Of a stretch of 64,000 nt of DNA, positions 8,115 through 17,005 are shown in pieces; position 1 is the first letter of the stretch; the number at the start of each line of letters is the position of its first letter. Source of the DNA: Providencia heimbachae ATCC 35613 (GTDB lineage Bacteria > Pseudomonadota > Gammaproteobacteria > Enterobacterales > Enterobacteriaceae); contig NZ_LXEW01000027.1 in NCBI RefSeq assembly GCF_001655055.1, positions 57,840 to 121,839 on the forward strand, written 5' to 3'. The notes beneath the pieces were generated by a model, which was not told the DNA's origin, made no database searches, and saw nothing but the letters and a program-made list of their open reading frames with translations. A program made the translations under genes and the position numbers.

Positions 8115-9248
8115 ATGGGCAATACCCTTCATTCTGTCAGCGAATACGTTAGTTATATCGCGACAGAAACAACATGGATTGAAACAAAAGCAATCCAACA
8201 ATTACAAACAACAGCGAATTTGCCTGACATGGTATCCGTGGTTGGAATGCCAGATCTTCATCCCGGCCGTGGTTATCCTATTGGTGCAGCATTTTTTTCA
8301 ACTAAGCGCTTTTATCCTGCCCTCGTCGGTAATGATATTGGCTGTGGAATGAGTCTATTTCAGACAGAGATTAAAAAATCCAAATTAAATTTAGATAAAT
8401 TGGAAAAACAGCTCTCTGAAATGTCTGATGTGGCCTCTTTCCATTGGCTAGAAGAAAACGTCCCTGAGCAGATGAAATCGCATGATTTTATGGCATCACT
8501 TAGCTCTATTGGTGGCGGAAATCATTTTGCAGAGTTCCAAGTCGTGGATGAAATTCTCGATCCTCAACGATTTGAACAAAGTGGTTTAAACAAACAAAAA
8601 CTATTACTTTTAGTTCACAGTGGGTCTCGCGGTTTAGGTCAGTCCATTTTACGCCAACACATTGAGCAACATAACCATCTTGGTCTTGATGAACAATCTG
8701 ATGAAGCAAAATATTATTTACAAGCGCATCAAGACGCACTCAACTTTGCGCAATTAAATAGACAATTAATTGGTTTACGCATGATGCAGCAGGCTAAAAC
8801 AATCGGGGAGCTAAGCTTAGATATCAATCATAACTTAGTCGAAGCCAGTACTTTTAATGGCATAAAGGGCTGGCTACACCGAAAAGGTGCCACACCATCT
8901 GATCGCGGATTTGTCATTATTCCTGGCTCTCGTGGAGATTACAGTTATCTAGTTGCCCCACACGCTACTGAAGTTAGTCTAAATTCTTTAGCCCATGGTG
9001 CGGGTCGCAAATGGATGAGAACTGAATGTAAAGGCCGCTTATCTCATCGCTACACCCCTGCTCAATTATCTCGGACAGCATTTGGCAGTCGCGTGATTTG
9101 TGCAAATAAACAATTAATTTATGAAGAAGCACCTCAATCTTATAAATCTATTGATACGGTGATTGAAAGCATGGTGAACATTGGCATTATCCAAGTCGTT
9201 GCTCGACTAAAACCCGTTGTGACCTATAAAACCAGCGGAGATTGTTGA
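8115..9248 (+). CDS. rtcB2: RNA ligase RtcB2 (PrfH-associated RtcB family)
   Basis: GTP/Mn-dependent RNA ligase that joins 3'-phosphate (or 2',3'-cyclic phosphate) and 5'-OH ends. The 377-aa protein carries all RtcB active-site elements: DLHPG at 47-51, Cys77 in GNDIGCGM, GGGNH with H137, H168 in VHSGSRG, H239 in the NHN motif, and H294 in SLAHGAGRK, the guanylylated histidine. It is shorter than the housekeeping RtcB (about 408 aa), as is usual for the RtcB2 subfamily found beside prfH. prfH begins 1 nt after its stop, so the two are translationally coupled. Published work on E. coli RtcB2-PrfH shows joint repair of 16S rRNA cleaved at the decoding centre. The symbol follows that literature. 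Confidence 0.9.
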   Translation: MGNTLHSVSEYVSYIATETTWIETKAIQQLQTTANLPDMVSVVGMPDLHPGRGYPIGAAFFSTKRFYPALVGNDIGCGMSLFQTEIKKSKLNLDKLEKQLSEMSDVASFHWLEENVPEQMKSHDFMASLSSIGGGNHFAEFQVVDEILDPQRFEQSGLNKQKLLLLVHSGSRGLGQSILRQHIEQHNHLGLDEQSDEAKYYLQAHQDALNFAQLNRQLIGLRMMQQAKTIGELSLDINHNLVEASTFNGIKGWLHRKGATPSDRGFVIIPGSRGDYSYLVAPHATEVSLNSLAHGAGRKWMRTECKGRLSHRYTPAQLSRTAFGSRVICANKQLIYEEAPQSYKSIDTVIESMVNIGIIQVVARLKPVVTYKTSGDC

Positions 9249-9249
9249 A

Positions 9250-9858
9250 ATGCTATTACAATTTTCATCCGCACAAGGTCCTGAGGAATGCTGCATAGCA
9301 GTAGAGAAGGCATTAGCCTGTTTTTTACAAGAGGCAAAAAACAATCATGTTACTGCTGATATATTAGAATCCTTCCCATCAAAAAAGGGTTTTAAGTCAG
9401 TATTAGTCTCATTCGATGGCGAACAAGCAGAAGCATTGGCTCAAGCGTGGTGTGGCACGATTCAATGGCAATGCCAAAGTCCACTGCGCCCACGCCATAA
9501 ACGCAAAAATTGGTTTATGAGTGTGATACGTTTTTCAGCTATTTTGCCACTTGAGGAAAGTGAAATTGAGTTTGAATTTACTAAAGCACAAGGTGCCGGA
9601 GGACAGCATGTCAATAAAACATCTTCTGCGGTTAGAGCGAAGCATGTCGCAACCGGAATTACCGTAAAAGTTCAATCCGAGCGTAGTCAACATGCGAATA
9701 AAAGGCTAGCTAAGCAACTGATCCAATGGAAATTAAATGAACATCAATCACAACAGTTAAATGCTCTAGATAAGCAGCGGCATCATTCCCATTATCAAAT
9801 TGAAAGAGGGAATGCGGTGATTGCATTTTCAGGAAAGGAATTTAAGCGGATCTCATAA
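9250..9858 (+). CDS. prfH: Peptide chain release factor homologue PrfH
   Basis: Class I release factor paralogue lacking the stop-codon recognition domain. The 202-aa product has GAGGQHVNKTSSAVR at residues 115-129 with the catalytic GGQ at 117-119, followed by VQSERSQHANKRLA, the usual domain 3 continuation. It is intact and close to the full-length family size of about 204 aa; E. coli K-12 carries a truncated copy. PrfH is known to release nascent peptide from ribosomes with damaged decoding centres so that RtcB2 can religate the 16S rRNA. It sits 1 nt downstream of rtcB2 and is followed by a strong terminator, making a two-gene operon. Confidence 0.93.
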   Translation: MLLQFSSAQGPEECCIAVEKALACFLQEAKNNHVTADILESFPSKKGFKSVLVSFDGEQAEALAQAWCGTIQWQCQSPLRPRHKRKNWFMSVIRFSAILPLEESEIEFEFTKAQGAGGQHVNKTSSAVRAKHVATGITVKVQSERSQHANKRLAKQLIQWKLNEHQSQQLNALDKQRHHSHYQIERGNAVIAFSGKEFKRIS

Positions 9859-9870
9859 TACGCGATATCT

Positions 9871-9906
9871 ACCAACCACGTTAATCTTAACGTGGTTGGT
9901 TTTTTT
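9871..9906 (+). terminator. Rho-independent terminator of rtcB2-prfH
   Basis: Perfect 12-bp stem ACCAACCACGTT/AACGTGGTTGGT with a 6-nt loop, followed directly by a run of six or more Ts. It is 12 nt after the prfH stop. Confidence 0.92.
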
Positions 9907-9922
9907 GGAATAGACTTTACTA

Positions 9923-10399
9923 TTACGTGCAATATTGATAACCAAGTTCAATATCAGGTATACAAGAAACGTTTGAGCTAAAAAGTAAGTTTTGGTTGTG
10001 ATTCTTTTCAAGATAAATATCTGATGAATATAATGTTGCGATTTGATCATTTAAATAATTAAAATTATCATAGGATTTATTTGGAACATGATTTGGAATG
10101 GCATCCCCTTTTTCATTCATTACAAATTCTATTTCAGCAATGTTATTTTGAATTTTTTCCTTCTGTTTTTCAAAATCTTCTATTTTACTTTTTATAAATT
10201 CAATTACGTACTCATCAGGTGTTTCTGAGTTAACTTCATCTCGAATTTGTTTTTCATTAAGTCTAATCAAAAAATTCATTTCTTCTAAATACGCTCTTTC
10301 GCTCGCTAATTGACTGATACAATCTTCGGTCGAACGTTCCCAAAATTCATTATGAGAACTCGAGGTTAAATCAATAACTTCATTTTCACTTATATCCAT
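9923..10399 (-). CDS. Hypothetical acidic coiled-coil protein, 158 aa
   Basis: No family recognised. The protein is acidic, rich in Asn, Glu, Ile and Lys, with a predicted helical/coiled-coil stretch at roughly residues 30-95 (Glu/Lys-rich with spaced Leu/Ile) and a less ordered C-terminus with two cysteines in the last 15 residues. It has no signal peptide and no membrane segment. AAGGA lies 10 nt before the ATG. The region is much more AT-rich than the flanking core genes, a sign of transfer. The segment around residues 43-75 resembles part of the 258-aa orphan at 11418-12194 (shared E-K/R-Q ... TPD ... V ... KI pattern), so the two may be paralogues. A secreted effector is one possibility but is not shown. 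Confidence 0.6.
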   Translation of the reverse strand: MDISENEVIDLTSSSHNEFWERSTEDCISQLASERAYLEEMNFLIRLNEKQIRDEVNSETPDEYVIEFIKSKIEDFEKQKEKIQNNIAEIEFVMNEKGDAIPNHVPNKSYDNFNYLNDQIATLYSSDIYLEKNHNQNLLFSSNVSCIPDIELGYQYCT

Positions 10400-10582
10400 A
10401 TAATTTATATCCTTATTATATATCCTTGATAATGGGAATAATTGATACTGTTTTTTATTTCGGCTGGAAGTTTTAAACTACCTGATTTTTGAGCATAAAA
10501 ACTTAATACTTTATCTGATTATTTTATTTTTTATTCCAAGTTCAGCCTGCCCCTTTTCAGAGGCGGCGTATACGTAAAATAA

Positions 10583-11167
10583 TTAAAGCGGTTTTTCAGT
10601 TAAAAACCAGCCAGCAATACTTTCACGCTTTTGGAGGGTAGGTAAAACTTCATGGGGGAAATCCTCTGACATAAAAAAGATCATGCGGCCTGAAAGCGGC
10701 TCAAGCTTTAGTAACTCATTACCTTGATGATCATACATAACCAATTCTCCGGCATCACTAGGTTGCCATAACTCATTCATATATAAAACAGTTGTGATTT
10801 TACGTCGCCCCTGTCCTTGAGGGTTATCGACATGTTTTTTATAAAAAGCTCCGTTTGGATAACAACAAAAATGGGTTTCAAAATCACGCAGCCCAATATA
10901 AAGCGCACAATTTAGTGCTTGGCGAATGTTCTCCATTTTATCCATATAACTTACGACAGGCTGACCCATTTCAGGCTCTAGCCAAATCGTCTGGTCACCA
11001 CGGATTGTTTTGTTTCCTTGCAATGAGCCACGGTGCCCGATGCGGGCGTCTTGTAGACTCGTTGGAATACAGTTTTTAATCCCTTGAATTTCTGACAGGT
11101 TCAAGAAATCATCCCACACATACCAACCCTGAGTGGAAAGAGAATCAATAAGTTTATCAATTGACAT
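10583..11167 (-). CDS. 2-oxoglutarate/Fe(II)-dependent oxygenase, SM-20/prolyl-hydroxylase type
   Basis: Cytosolic double-stranded beta-helix dioxygenase of 194 aa. The iron ligands are visible as H112 and D114 (KKHVDNPQ) and H172 (FPHEVLP), with R181 as the likely 2-oxoglutarate-binding residue in the same strand order as the EGL-9/SM-20-like family (COG3751 type). The stretch GRRKITTVLYMNELW between them is characteristic of prolyl 4-hydroxylase-like folds. Substrate unknown; bacterial relatives hydroxylate translation proteins or remain unassigned. It starts with ATG GTG-free context at 11167 and lies between two AT-rich orphans on the same strand. Its composition is closer to the core genome than theirs. 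Confidence 0.82.
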   Translation of the reverse strand: MSIDKLIDSLSTQGWYVWDDFLNLSEIQGIKNCIPTSLQDARIGHRGSLQGNKTIRGDQTIWLEPEMGQPVVSYMDKMENIRQALNCALYIGLRDFETHFCCYPNGAFYKKHVDNPQGQGRRKITTVLYMNELWQPSDAGELVMYDHQGNELLKLEPLSGRMIFFMSEDFPHEVLPTLQKRESIAGWFLTEKPL

Positions 11168-11339
11168 GATGAATCTATGGAAGGATATTCGGTATAATTT
11201 TATACTTTAAAATCAAGAAAAGTTAAAATTAAAAACTCAAATCTTGAGGATTAAACTATTATATCAAAGCTTTTATCTAAAAAAACCTTACTTATCAAAT
11301 GGTAATAGCCTACGTAATTTACAATCATTTGTTTGAATG

Positions 11340-11368
11340 AAAAAAACGCTCAAATACTGATGAGCGCC
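11340..11368 (-). terminator. Rho-independent terminator of the 258-aa orphan
   Basis: On the minus strand GGCGCTCA, an 8-nt loop, TGAGCG and then a run of at least six Ts. It lies 50 nt after the stop of the gene at 11418-12194 and so separates it from the oxygenase gene. Confidence 0.85.
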
Positions 11369-11417
11369 TAATATACAAATAAGATTATTGTTAATTACTA
11401 ATTAAATTAATGCGTAA

Positions 11418-12194
11418 TTAGTGTGTAATACCACACATTGCTGTTCTTCCCATACAGCGCTGAACACTTGCCGTGATAAGTGAGTTGTCTTGCATCTCAA
11501 TGACGTTTTCTATCGTCGAACTGCCTTCCTGAGATTGTTTAAAATCAGCAGTTTGCTCGCTAAGTAATTCCATATTAACTGGCTCTGAGTAAGATGGCGT
11601 ATATATTCCCCTTTCTTGCTGAGACATAGCCTCTTCCAGAGAGATATTCAAATTTTCTCTTTTAATACTTAAAATAGAATTATGAGCATCTTTTATCAAT
11701 TCCATTTTCTCTTTATTTTCAGCATTAAAGTCATCAACTAAATTAGAAAGCATAATTTTCAATTCTTTGCCTATTCCATTAGATATATGGACATTTAGCT
11801 CTTGATTATTATAATTATATGATTTCGGAATTATATTTAACCATTCATTTAGGCTACCAATTTCTTCTAATAAATCATCCGAGCCATAATTAACATATTT
11901 ATTATTAACTAAACTGCCTGAGTTTTCTTTTTCCCTATAAAAAGAGCGTATTATCTCACCAATTCCTTTGCTTTGACTTGTTATTTTAGATTCCATTCTG
12001 AATTTTATTTTATTTAAAACGCCATTTACATATTTCTTTAGACTATCCGGCGTTTGATTAATTATTTCTTTTTGTCTTTCCTCGAAATTACTTATAATCA
12101 TACTCTCACGGGATAAAGAGTGAAAAAGATAATCGATATTTCTCTCTGCATTTTCAATTTTATTATTTAACATGTCTTTGCGTTGTATGTTCAT
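11418..12194 (-). CDS. Hypothetical AT-rich orphan protein, 258 aa
   Basis: No family recognised. The product is rich in Asn, Ile, Lys, Glu and Ser. The first 70 residues look helical/coiled-coil, the middle (about 75-185) is mixed, and the last 70 are Ser/Thr/Gln-rich and probably flexible, ending in RCMGRTAMCGITH with two cysteines. No signal peptide or membrane helix is present. A good AAGGA site precedes the ATG, and a dedicated terminator follows, so it is a monocistronic gene next to uvrD. High AT content and lack of a homologue in E. coli suggest acquisition. Possible relation to the 158-aa orphan is noted there. The shape would fit a type III or type VI effector, but nothing proves secretion. 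Confidence 0.65.
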   Translation of the reverse strand: MNIQRKDMLNNKIENAERNIDYLFHSLSRESMIISNFEERQKEIINQTPDSLKKYVNGVLNKIKFRMESKITSQSKGIGEIIRSFYREKENSGSLVNNKYVNYGSDDLLEEIGSLNEWLNIIPKSYNYNNQELNVHISNGIGKELKIMLSNLVDDFNAENKEKMELIKDAHNSILSIKRENLNISLEEAMSQQERGIYTPSYSEPVNMELLSEQTADFKQSQEGSSTIENVIEMQDNSLITASVQRCMGRTAMCGITH

Positions 12195-12370
12195 ATATTA
12201 TCCTTAATTTATTTAGTTAACATTACCTAAACTAGATTACGTGAAGGCTTATATAAAAACAAATCAACAAATTATATAATTAAGAGTAATCAATAAATCG
12301 TTTATATGTTATATGTATAAAAAATAAATTTAGCAATAATTTATTAACTATAATATTCAGAATGTCATAA

Positions 12371-12405
12371 AAATAACTACCACTAAAAAATAATGGTAGT
12401 TATTT
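12371..12405 (-). terminator. Rho-independent terminator of uvrD
   Basis: Perfect 12-bp stem AAATAACTACCA/TGGTAGTTATTT, 6 nt after the uvrD stop on the minus strand, with T-rich sequence in and after the second arm. Confidence 0.85.
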
Positions 12406-12410
12406 CTGAA

Positions 12411-14573
12411 TTATAAATTCTCTAACCGTGCATACGAAGCCACCAACCACTTAATGCCTTGCCCTTGGAAAGCAATTTGCAGTCGGCAATGTTCTCCGCT
12501 TCCTTCCAAATTAACAATGGTTCCTTCACCAAATTTAGGGTGCATGACACGCTGGCCTAATGCATAGCCAGAATCATTTTGGCTCATAGGGGTACCAAGG
12601 CGTTGATGGCTAACAGGTCGCGAAACCGTCGCTCTTAGACGCACTTCTTCGACGCATTCTGTTGGAAGCTCACCAATAAAACGCGAGGGCCGATGATAAA
12701 CTTCTTTACCATATAAGCGACGGCTTTCCGCATAGGTAATCGTCAGCTTCTGCATTGCACGTGTAATACCCACGTAAGCTAAGCGGCGCTCTTCTTCAAG
12801 TCGCCCACTTTCATCCATCGACATTTGGCTAGGAAACATGCCTTCTTCCATGCCAACAATAAACACCACTGGGAACTCCAAACCTTTCGCCGAGTGTAAC
12901 GTCATTAATTGCACAGCATCTTGATTAGCATCCGCTTGGCTTTCACCTGACTCCAATGCCGCATGGGATAAAAATGCCTGTAATGGCATTAAATCTAGGT
13001 CTTCATCTTGATAGCTAAAGTCACGAGTCGCATTAACTAACTCTTCCAAGTTTTCAATTCGCGCTTGGGCTTTTTCGCCTTTTTCTTGCTCATACATTGC
13101 GCGCAAACCTGAATCCTTGATCACCCTATCTGCTTGTACATGCAAAGGCATTTCTTGGGTTTCTTTTGCTAATGCATCGACTAACTCTAAGAAACGCTCA
13201 ATAGCCGCTGCGGCTCGCCCACCTAGCACCTGTTCGCGCAGTAAGTACTCACAACTTTCCCATAAGGTTAATTGTTGGCTACGTGCTGTCTGGCGGACTG
13301 TATCTAACGTACGCTCGCCAATACCCCGAGTTGGCGTATTGACCACTCGCTCAAAAGAGGCATCATCATTACGGTTAGCGATCAACCTCAAATAGGAAAG
13401 TGCATCTTTGATTTCTTGGCGCTCGAAGAAACGTTGACCACCATAAATACGATATGCCATCGAAGTTTGGATTAAGGCTTCTTCCAATACACGGGATTGA
13501 GCATTGCTCCGATAAAGCATGGCACAATCTTTTAGTGCGCCACCATTTTCATGCCATTGTTTAATACGACCAACCACATAACGCGCTTCGTCTAATTCAT
13601 TGAATGCACAATAAAGGGAAATTGGCTCGCCATCACTCCCGTCGGTCCAAAGATTTTTACCGAGTCTATCGCTATTATGCGCAATCAAAGCATTCGCAGC
13701 TTTCAAAATATTATTGGTAGAGCGGTAATTTTGTTCAAGGCGAATGGTTTCTGCGCCCGGAAAATCATTTAAAAAACGTTGAATATTTTCGACTTGAGCA
13801 CCACGCCAGCCATAGATTGACTGATCGTCATCACCCACGATGATCACTTTACCCGTATCACCGGCGAGTACACGTATCCACGCATATTGGATGCTATTGG
13901 TATCTTGAAATTCGTCAACTAAGATGTTGGTAAAGCGCTCACGATAATGCTGTAATACATGAGGTTTGTTTAGCCACAATTCATGGGCTCGTAATAATAA
14001 TTCAGCGAAATCCACGAGTCCTGCTCTGTCACAGGCTTCTTGATAGGCTTGGTACACCTTCTGCCATGTCGCTTCAATCGGATTACCATAGCTTTCAATG
14101 TGCTGCGGACGTAAACCTTCATCTTTTTTACCATTGATGTACCACATACCTTGCCGTGGAGGCCACTGCTTTTCATCAAGGTTCATTGCTTTTAATAAGC
14201 GACGAATTAAACGGTATTGATCATCACTGTCTAAAATTTGGAAATCTTGTGGTAAGTTTGCATCCATATAGTGTTGACGCAATAAGCGATGCGCTAAGCC
14301 ATGGAATGTACCAATCCACATGCCACCTTCGCTTGTACCAATCAATTGATTGATTCGATGACGCATTTCTGCTGCAGCTTTATTGGTAAAAGTGACTGCC
14401 ATAATGGAATAGGGAGACGCATTCTCAACCGACATCAGCCAGGCAATTCGATGCACCAACACGCGAGTTTTACCACTTCCCGCACCAGCAAGTACGAGTA
14501 AATTGGTACGCGGGGCGGCAACCGCTTCGCGCTGTTTGTCATTTAGACCTTCGAGCAGATAAGAGACGTCCAT
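12411..14573 (-). CDS. uvrD: DNA helicase II UvrD
   Basis: Superfamily 1 3'-5' helicase/translocase for nucleotide-excision and methyl-directed mismatch repair. It shows the Q-motif LNDKQREAVAAP, Walker A AGAGSGKT, the VDEFQDTN box, [18 protein letters not shown] and the C-terminal motif VI VGITRAMQ, plus the UvrD C-terminal Tudor-like segment around FGEGTIVNLEGSGEH. The frame is open four codons further (TTG/ATG at 14585/14582), but starting at the ATG giving MDVSYLLEGLND yields 720 aa, exactly the E. coli length. A LexA box lies 50 nt upstream. It marks the right border of the accessory block. Confidence 0.97.
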   Translation of the reverse strand: MDVSYLLEGLNDKQREAVAAPRTNLLVLAGAGSGKTRVLVHRIAWLMSVENASPYSIMAVTFTNKAAAEMRHRINQLIGTSEGGMWIGTFHGLAHRLLRQHYMDANLPQDFQILDSDDQYRLIRRLLKAMNLDEKQWPPRQGMWYINGKKDEGLRPQHIESYGNPIEATWQKVYQAYQEACDRAGLVDFAELLLRAHELWLNKPHVLQHYRERFTNILVDEFQDTNSIQYAWIRVLAGDTGKVIIVGDDDQSIYGWRGAQVENIQRFLNDFPGAETIRLEQNYRSTNNILKAANALIAHNSDRLGKNLWTDGSDGEPISLYCAFNELDEARYVVGRIKQWHENGGALKDCAMLYRSNAQSRVLEEALIQTSMAYRIYGGQRFFERQEIKDALSYLRLIANRNDDASFERVVNTPTRGIGERTLDTVRQTARSQQLTLWESCEYLLREQVLGGRAAAAIERFLELVDALAKETQEMPLHVQADRVIKDSGLRAMYEQEKGEKAQARIENLEELVNATRDFSYQDEDLDLMPLQAFLSHAALESGESQADANQDAVQLMTLHSAKGLEFPVVFIVGMEEGMFPSQMSMDESGRLEEERRLAYVGITRAMQKLTITYAESRRLYGKEVYHRPSRFIGELPTECVEEVRLRATVSRPVSHQRLGTPMSQNDSGYALGQRVMHPKFGEGTIVNLEGSGEHCRLQIAFQGQGIKWLVASYARLENL

Positions 14574-14625
14574 AGTTACCATCAAAGCAGGACAGTGGTT
14601 TGAAGATCGAAAGAACTTAACACCA

Positions 14626-14641
14626 CTGTGTTTTTATACAG
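14626..14641 (-). promoter_or_regulatory. LexA (SOS) box upstream of uvrD
   Basis: CTGTGTTTTTATACAG matches the LexA consensus CTGT-N8-ACAG perfectly in both half-sites, with an AT-rich core. It lies 53 nt before the uvrD start. E. coli uvrD is a known SOS gene with a box in the same place. Confidence 0.85.
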
Positions 14642-14649
14642 AAAATTGA

Positions 14650-15366
14650 TTATACCAATGATAAGAGAGAAGCCAACTGAGAAATTTCAACGTGAGGTAA
14701 TAAACGTACATCTTTCTCTTTCATCAGTGTTTTATTGCAAGGATTAATCCAGCAAGCTTGCATACCGCTTTTAATTGCGCCTTCGACATCGGTTATTAAA
14801 TTATCACCCACATGTAAAATGGCATGAGGTTCTATTTCTAAACGCTGCGCCGCAAGGCGATACATATCACAAAATGGCTTTGAGCGCCCATCGGGGCCCG
14901 CTTTCAATACAAACTGAAAATAATCACCCAGTCCACAAGCCTCAGGCTCAGCATTACCATTGGTAATGGCAACTAAAGGGACTTTTTTTGCTAATAGCGC
15001 CAATGTTTCATGGGTCGATACAGGCACTTCTATTTGATTTCGCCAGTAAGTAAAGTGCGCCATAATCGCATCAGCCCCTTTTAAAGCATCTTCTTTACTG
15101 TATCCATAATGGCAAAACATCATTTTGGATGATAACCAGCGCCAACGGGTAATATCGTGGCAAATATCGGGTTCTTGCTCAGCAACAATATGCCGAAAGG
15201 TGTATAAATCATTATTTTCAAAATGACTAAAACGTGGATCGTATTCACGCACAAAGCGTAAAACCTCTTCTTCCGTTTTATCAATAACTGGATGGTTGTC
15301 GTAAAGCGTGTCATCCAAATCAAATGTAATCGCCTTAATTGGCGAAAGTGGGCGGTAAAAATGCAT
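14650..15366 (-). CDS. yigB: HAD-family phosphatase YigB
   Basis: Haloacid dehalogenase superfamily phosphatase; E. coli YigB dephosphorylates 5-amino-6-(5-phospho-D-ribitylamino)uracil and FMN in riboflavin metabolism. Motif I is FDLDDTLYD near residue 15, motif [11 protein letters not shown] in the middle, and the C-terminal [13 protein letters not shown] carries the acidic motif IV. The protein is 238 aa, the family length. Its ATG overlaps the xerC stop (TAATG), so it is translationally coupled as the last gene of the dapF-yigA-xerC-yigB series. Confidence 0.94.
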   Translation of the reverse strand: MHFYRPLSPIKAITFDLDDTLYDNHPVIDKTEEEVLRFVREYDPRFSHFENNDLYTFRHIVAEQEPDICHDITRWRWLSSKMMFCHYGYSKEDALKGADAIMAHFTYWRNQIEVPVSTHETLALLAKKVPLVAITNGNAEPEACGLGDYFQFVLKAGPDGRSKPFCDMYRLAAQRLEIEPHAILHVGDNLITDVEGAIKSGMQACWINPCNKTLMKEKDVRLLPHVEISQLASLLSLV

Positions 15367-16301
15367 TAAGGTTTCTCCCTCTTTGCTCTTGGATGAGCCA
15401 CATCATAAACGCTTGCGAGGTGCTGGAAATCAAGGTGGGTATAGATTTGTGTCGTCGAGAGATTCGCATGGCCGAGAAGTTCCTGCACACCACGTAGATT
15501 ACCACTTGATTCAAGAATATGCGTCGCAAAAGAATGGCGTAATTTATGGGGATTAATATGGCTGTTAACCCCTTGTTTTATGCCCCATTGCTCAAACCGT
15601 TTTTGTACATTTCGATTTGAAATTCGCTTACCACTTTGGGTTGAGATAAATACCGCGCCATCTTCCGGATCATAAAGCTCACGCATTTCTAACCAGCGTT
15701 TCAGCCAACTCACTGCGGTTTTACCAACTGGAATTTTGCGCTCTTTACTGCCTTTCCCCATCACCAATACTTCACCAAGATCAAGGTCAAGATGCTTTAC
15801 ATCTAGCCCTACAAGCTCAGATAAACGTAACCCCGCACCATACATCACTTCTAGCATGGTTCTATCACGCACAACGAGGGGGTCGCCGCTATCCATATTC
15901 AATAATTGAAAAACTTCATCGACATCCATGTTCTTAGGAAGTCGTTTTTTCGCTTTAGGGGCTTGAATGCTTTTAACGGGGTTAGCCGGAAGCTCGCCTT
16001 GCTGTACCATCCAATCACAAAAACTTCTAAGCGATGACAACCGTAATGCCATACTCGCGGCTTGCAGCCCTGTTCGACGGCTTTTAGCGGCAACATTGCG
16101 CGCAATTGCGGTGTCCAGTTGCTGCCACTGTGTCACTTTTAATTCTGAGAGTATTTGAGTAACGGCGCTCAGTTGGCGACGATAATTGGTGATAGTGACA
16201 GGGCTAAGTCTACGTTCAACACGCAAGTAACGTAAAAAGGCTTCAATTTGATCATCCAGCCCATTAGGCTGAATACTTACAGACGTTCTATCCATCGGCA
16301 T
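15366..16301 (-). CDS. xerC: Tyrosine recombinase XerC
   Basis: Site-specific recombinase that acts with XerD at dif to resolve chromosome dimers. The catalytic set is complete: R159 (GAGLRLSEL), K183 (GKGSKERK), H252 and R255 ([11 protein letters not shown]), H278 (LLGHANLS) and the nucleophile Y287 (TQIYTHLD). An N-terminal SAM-like core-binding domain precedes it. The 311-aa product has a slightly longer N-terminus than E. coli XerC (298 aa). The ATG at 16301 has GAGGT 5 nt upstream. It overlaps yigA by 25 nt, as expected for the conserved operon. It is a housekeeping Xer protein, not an integrase of a mobile element. Confidence 0.97.
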   Translation of the reverse strand: MPMDRTSVSIQPNGLDDQIEAFLRYLRVERRLSPVTITNYRRQLSAVTQILSELKVTQWQQLDTAIARNVAAKSRRTGLQAASMALRLSSLRSFCDWMVQQGELPANPVKSIQAPKAKKRLPKNMDVDEVFQLLNMDSGDPLVVRDRTMLEVMYGAGLRLSELVGLDVKHLDLDLGEVLVMGKGSKERKIPVGKTAVSWLKRWLEMRELYDPEDGAVFISTQSGKRISNRNVQKRFEQWGIKQGVNSHINPHKLRHSFATHILESSGNLRGVQELLGHANLSTTQIYTHLDFQHLASVYDVAHPRAKREKP

Positions 16302-16981
16302 AATAACCTCGGCAGAATTTGAGCAACTTTTTCCAGCATTACCGTCCCCATACCCTGCTGATAATGCTCACGGTCGCGGCTAGTAAAAATGACCATACCA
16401 GACTCACCATGGTGGCCAAATAATGAAATTGCGACAGAGCCAACATTGAGCGCTTCAGGTATAAGCAATTGAAGTTCAGGCCCATTTAATCGCCCAAGAT
16501 AATTCATCTTATCACCAAAACGTTGTATCCGAACCGATTCAAAAACACGCCGAGAGATTACCAGCTGATGTGCATCTAATGGCGCAGCAAGCCGCCAGCA
16601 ATCACTAAATAACCGGACAGATGCGCTTGCAAGGCCTAATTTTCGAGCCCAACGATTTAAGCAGAGCAACATTTCTTGCAAGCTGTCGGCAGATGACATT
16701 TCAATAACCAAAAACAACAGCTCATCAAAGAGCTGTCCGTTTTCGTGTGCTTGTTCCACCATAAAGCGGATATCTTGTTCTAATTCTTTAATTTTTATCC
16801 GTTGACGGCGCATCACTAATTCAGGCAATGAAATGGCATCTTGTACAACATGTGGAACCTTGATGAGTTCAACAAGTGGCGCATTGCGCAGAAAAAAATA
16901 AGGATTTTCCTTTAAATATTGCACCACATCGCATTCATCAATCTGATCAACACGCTTTGGCACTATTTCCGTTTTATCCAT
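16277..16981 (-). CDS. yigA: DUF484 family protein YigA
   Basis: GAF-like DUF484 protein of 234 aa that is conserved between dapF and xerC in gamma-proteobacteria; its molecular role is unknown. The N-terminal segment [26 protein letters not shown] is the family hallmark and is followed by a helical linker and a GAF-type fold ending in [16 protein letters not shown] lies before the ATG. It is translated between dapF (24 nt upstream) and xerC (25-nt overlap). Confidence 0.93.
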   Translation of the reverse strand: MDKTEIVPKRVDQIDECDVVQYLKENPYFFLRNAPLVELIKVPHVVQDAISLPELVMRRQRIKIKELEQDIRFMVEQAHENGQLFDELLFLVIEMSSADSLQEMLLCLNRWARKLGLASASVRLFSDCWRLAAPLDAHQLVISRRVFESVRIQRFGDKMNYLGRLNGPELQLLIPEALNVGSVAISLFGHHGESGMVIFTSRDREHYQQGMGTVMLEKVAQILPRLLCRWIERL

Positions 16982-17005
16982 TATTATCCTCTTTGTTTAT
17001 CAAGA

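Noticed and set aside
8115..9248. Housekeeping rtcB with rtcA and the sigma-54 regulator rtcR
   Set aside because: No rtcA or rtcR nearby, shorter protein, and direct coupling to prfH identify the RtcB2 type.
15366..16301. Tyrosine recombinase as evidence of a mobile element
   Set aside because: It is the housekeeping xerC in its conserved dapF-yigA-xerC-yigB operon.
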